15,195 nt of DNA, from positions 1-15,195 of the forward strand of contig JAEWGG010000032.1 in NCBI GenBank assembly GCA_023388435.1. The letters run 5' to 3'. The stretch's first letter is position 1; each line of letters starts with the position of its first letter. The translations under genes were made by a program, and so were the position numbers. The notes beneath the pieces are model-generated. The model saw only the letters and a program-made list of their open reading frames with translations, searched no databases and was not told where the DNA came from. This DNA is from Bacillota bacterium (GTDB taxonomy: Bacteria > Bacillota > Clostridia > Saccharofermentanales > Fastidiosipilaceae). Positions 14,472 to 15,195 of the stretch are shown piece after piece.

Positions 14472-15026
14472 TTAGTAGTTCTCGGCTCTCAGGAAGAAGT
14501 AGGCCTGGGGGTGCTGGCAGACGGGGCAGATCTTCGGAGCGGACTTGCCGATGACCAGGTGGCCGCACTCCTTGCACTGCCAGACGCGATCGCCGTCACG
14601 GCTGAAAACAATGCCCTCTTCGATGTTCTCGAGCAGCTTCAGATAGCGCTCCTCGTGCTTGGCCTCGATGGCGCCGACCAGCTCGAACTTCTTCGCAATC
14701 TGCGTGAAGCCCTCCTCATAGGCCTCCTCGGCCATGCGCTTGTACATGTCGGTCCACTCGTAGTGCTCGCCCTCGGCGGCATCCTTCAGGTTCTGCTCAG
14801 TGGTGGGCACATCGCCATCGTGCAGGAACTTGAACCACTGCTTGGCGTGCATGCGCTCGTTCAACGAGGTCTCCGTAAAGATGTCAGCCATCTGGACATA
14901 GCCGTCCTTCTTGGCCTTGCTCGCATAGTAGCTGTACTTGGCACAGGCCATGGACTCGCCAGCAAAGGCATCCTGCAGATTCTTCTCAGTCTTTGTTCCC
15001 TTCAGTTCCTTCAGATCTCTAGCCAT
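14472..15026 (-). CDS. rbr: Rubrerythrin
   Basis: This 184-residue cytosolic protein reduces hydrogen peroxide in anaerobes using a non-sulfur di-iron centre, with electrons arriving through a rubredoxin-like site. The four-helix part carries the ligands Glu24 (FAGES), Glu57 and His60 (NERMH), Glu87 and Glu90 (GEHYE), and Glu121 and His124 (EAKH). The C-terminal rubredoxin domain has Cys151, Cys154, Cys167 and Cys170 in WQCKECG and CPVC. Length and order are typical of the classical type. AAGAGG (15039-15034) is seven bases before the ATG. The gene stands alone with its own promoter, operator-like repeat and terminator. Confidence 0.97.
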   Translation of the reverse strand: MARDLKELKGTKTEKNLQDAFAGESMACAKYSYYASKAKKDGYVQMADIFTETSLNERMHAKQWFKFLHDGDVPTTEQNLKDAAEGEHYEWTDMYKRMAEEAYEEGFTQIAKKFELVGAIEAKHEERYLKLLENIEEGIVFSRDGDRVWQCKECGHLVIGKSAPKICPVCQHPQAYFFLRAENY

Positions 15027-15102
15027 TGTCTAACCTCTTTCTACGTCTCCTCAAATGACCATTTTTGCAAATCTTCATTTTCGGAGAAATATCTATCACT
15101 TT

Positions 15103-15126
15103 TTCTCAATAGCTCAGCATTGAGAA
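15103..15126. promoter_or_regulatory. Perfect inverted repeat over the rubrerythrin start point (candidate operator)
   Basis: TTCTCAAT (15103-15110) and ATTGAGAA (15119-15126) are a perfect 8-base inverted repeat with an 8-base spacer. It begins a few bases after the predicted transcription start, a classic repressor position. It does not match the PerR box (TTATAATNATTATAA), the Rex box (TTGTGAA-N4-TTCACAA) or the DtxR consensus, so the regulator is unknown. Confidence 0.5.
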
Positions 15127-15135
15127 CTATTACTG

Positions 15136-15163
15136 ATTATAGAGCAGGAACAGTATTTTTCAA
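15136..15163 (-). promoter_or_regulatory. Promoter of the rubrerythrin gene
   Basis: On the minus strand TTGAAA (15163-15158) and TATAAT (15141-15136) are separated by 16 bases. The start point near 15129 leaves a leader of about 103 bases before the ATG at 15026. Confidence 0.8.
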
Positions 15164-15195
15164 GTAATTTCGCGCACATATAGAAAAGATTAGTA

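Noticed and set aside
14511..15167. A 218-codon plus-strand frame opposite rubrerythrin
   Set aside because: Rubrerythrin on the minus strand has every metal ligand in place, and the plus-strand frame runs through its promoter.

Overview
The window looks like a chromosomal stretch from a Gram-positive anaerobe, most likely a GC-rich member of the Clostridia (Bacillota); a gut actinobacterium is less likely but possible. The reasons are a sec-exported surface protein built from VaFE (Thr-Gln ester) repeats, a lipoprotein-type ABC binding protein, a rubrerythrin, near-consensus TTGACA/TATAAT promoters, AGGAGG-type ribosome binding sites, and tRNA genes that encode their own CCA. Species-level assignment cannot be made from sequence reading alone.

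Layout. Bases 1-3237 (minus) hold the first 1079 codons of a very large surface adhesin that runs off the left edge. A short coding-like minus-strand ORF (3332-3481) lies upstream of it. Next come tRNA-Thr(TGT) and tRNA-Ser(GGA) on the minus strand, with a hairpin terminator after each and one strong promoter upstream of tRNA-Ser. From 3889 the plus strand carries a two-gene unit: a flavin-dependent pyridine-nucleotide disulfide reductase that resembles mycothione reductase, and the DNA glycosylase Fpg/MutM. A strong promoter with a DtxR/IdeR-like palindrome then drives a three-gene ABC importer (binding lipoprotein, fused double permease, ATPase) from 6598 to 11559, closed by a good terminator. 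Convergent to it is a beta-hydroxyacid dehydrogenase gene (minus). This is divergent from an NCS2 xanthine/urate-type permease gene (plus), which ends in a terminator facing that of a minus-strand rubrerythrin gene at the right edge.

How the genes may work together. Iron and oxidative stress recur: a putatively iron-regulated ferric-type importer, an NADPH-type disulfide reductase, Fpg for oxidised guanine, and rubrerythrin for peroxide reduction. The reductase and fpg are 12 bases apart and probably co-transcribed. The dehydrogenase and purine permease are unrelated neighbours.

The most unusual item is the importer ATPase. It carries about 120 extra residues with four cysteines between the Q-loop and the LSGGQ signature, and its partner binding protein has seven cysteines in the mature part. 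The other items most worth checking are the single-cysteine adhesin, the DtxR-like box, and the perfect inverted repeat over the rubrerythrin start point.
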